A stretch of DNA of 6,009 nucleotides from Chromatiales bacterium (GTDB lineage Bacteria; Pseudomonadota; Gammaproteobacteria; Thiohalomonadales; Thiohalomonadaceae), in the NCBI GenBank assembly GCA_029864785.1, contig JAOTST010000107.1:1-6009 (forward strand). The letters are read 5' to 3'. The translations under genes and the position numbers were made by a program. Below are positions 5,597 through 6,009 of this stretch, piece after piece (the stretch's first letter is position 1; each line of letters opens with the position of its first letter). The notes beneath the pieces were generated by a model. The model did no database searches. It saw only the letters and a list, made by a program, of their open reading frames with translations, and was not told the origin of the DNA.

Positions 5597-6009
5597 TTGA
5601 ATCATCTTGAAAACTTGAATATATGCTCTAAAAACATAAGTGTTTTGGTGCGTAGAGTTGAAGGGTATGAAAGAACTATGTTCAATCAAGCTCTTCTTCC
5701 TCTGCTGAAGGAATGCGTAAGAGAAATAAATTCTTTTATTCATAAAATAGATGATTTAACTTCTTGTAGTCTTCACACACGAAATATATTCGAATTGTAC
5801 TTAACCTTGCGCCATATTGGTGAAGATGAAAGAGCCCTAAAGAGCTGGATTGGGCAATCGCATAAAGATTCAACTGACATAAACGAAGGGTTCATCTCCT
5901 TATTCAAAACTAGGGGCCTTGATACCTCTGAATTGGAAGATGTTCAAATTTTTACAAATGAATCATTAGAAGAAAGCCCTTTTGAATCAAAAGGGCCTTT
6001 TCAAGTCCG
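5597..6009 (+). CDS. Unrecognised AT-rich reading frame, 3' end beyond the window
   Basis: The frame is open from 5561 to the right edge with no stop. The likely start is TTG 5597, with GGGA seven bases upstream; TTG 5615 and ATG 5678 are alternatives. From 5597 it gives 137 residues. The product looks soluble, helical and charged, with a stretch around 57-90 (SCSLHTRNIFELYLTLRHI, then GEDERALKSWIGQSHKDS) that has the look of a conserved helical core, but I cannot name a family. No HEPN-type R-x4-6-H motif is evident. Codon use differs strongly from every other gene here: six of eleven isoleucines are ATA and four of eight arginines are AGA. This suggests recent acquisition. The start is uncertain, and a 10-base-arm hairpin interrupts the frame near the edge. 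Confidence 0.6.
   Translation, partial: MNHLENLNICSKNISVLVRRVEGYERTMFNQALLPLLKECVREINSFIHKIDDLTSCSLHTRNIFELYLTLRHIGEDERALKSWIGQSHKDSTDINEGFISLFKTRGLDTSELEDVQIFTNESLEESPFESKGPFQV
5976..6001 (+). terminator. Terminator-like hairpin near the right edge
   Basis: GCCCTTTTGA (5976-5985) is the exact reverse complement of TCAAAAGGGC (5987-5996), followed by CTTTT (5997-6001). The shape is that of an intrinsic terminator with a short U-run, but it lies inside the still-open reading frame (SPFESKGPF), so it may instead be a coding palindrome. The sequence beyond the edge would decide. Confidence 0.4.

Noticed and set aside
5753..5866. HEPN-type toxin reading of the AT-rich gene's helical core
   Set aside because: The defining R-x4-6-H motif is not present at a suitable place, and helical character alone is not evidence.

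Overview
The window carries the start of a bacterial division and cell wall (dcw) cluster on the minus strand. Read from right to left the order is rnpB (RNase P RNA), mraZ, rsmH (mraW), ftsL, ftsI and murE, with murE cut by the left edge. Gene order, protein lengths, an E. coli-like FtsI and MraZ, and an A-type RNase P RNA all point to a gammaproteobacterium. Nothing in the window fixes a genus.

Minus strand, 4989 to 1: rnpB (about 4989-4643) ends in an intrinsic terminator. A roughly 300-base spacer follows, ending in a clear sigma70-type promoter (TTGACA, 18 bases, TATAGT). Three GTGG(G/A) boxes spaced exactly 10 bases apart lie just downstream and match the kind of operator MraZ uses to control its own operon. 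The coding genes are then packed tightly: mraZ/rsmH overlap by ATGA, ftsL/ftsI by ATGA, and ftsI/murE by TGATG. MraZ is the operon regulator, RsmH methylates 16S rRNA, FtsL and FtsI belong to the septal peptidoglycan machine, and MurE adds the third amino acid to the UDP-MurNAc peptide.

The one break in this packing is between rsmH and ftsL. It holds a 160-bp imperfect palindrome with terminal inverted repeats (GGGAG.CTC.GAACA), flanked by TA on both sides (2712-2875). It looks like a miniature inverted-repeat transposable element (MITE) of the TA-duplicating kind, inserted in the TA of the rsmH TAG stop codon. Its first base restores the stop. Removing it with one TA would leave rsmH and ftsL almost touching, as expected for this operon.

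Plus strand, 5000 to 6009: diverging from rnpB is a 127-residue gene with a TTG start and a good Shine-Dalgarno, resembling the PqqD / RiPP-recognition fold. Next comes a 50-base hairpin-forming palindrome with 15-base perfect arms. The last 410 bases are an AT-rich reading frame, rich in ATA and AGA codons, that I do not recognise and that runs off the right edge. The codon use changes sharply after about 5496, which suggests the edge of an acquired segment.
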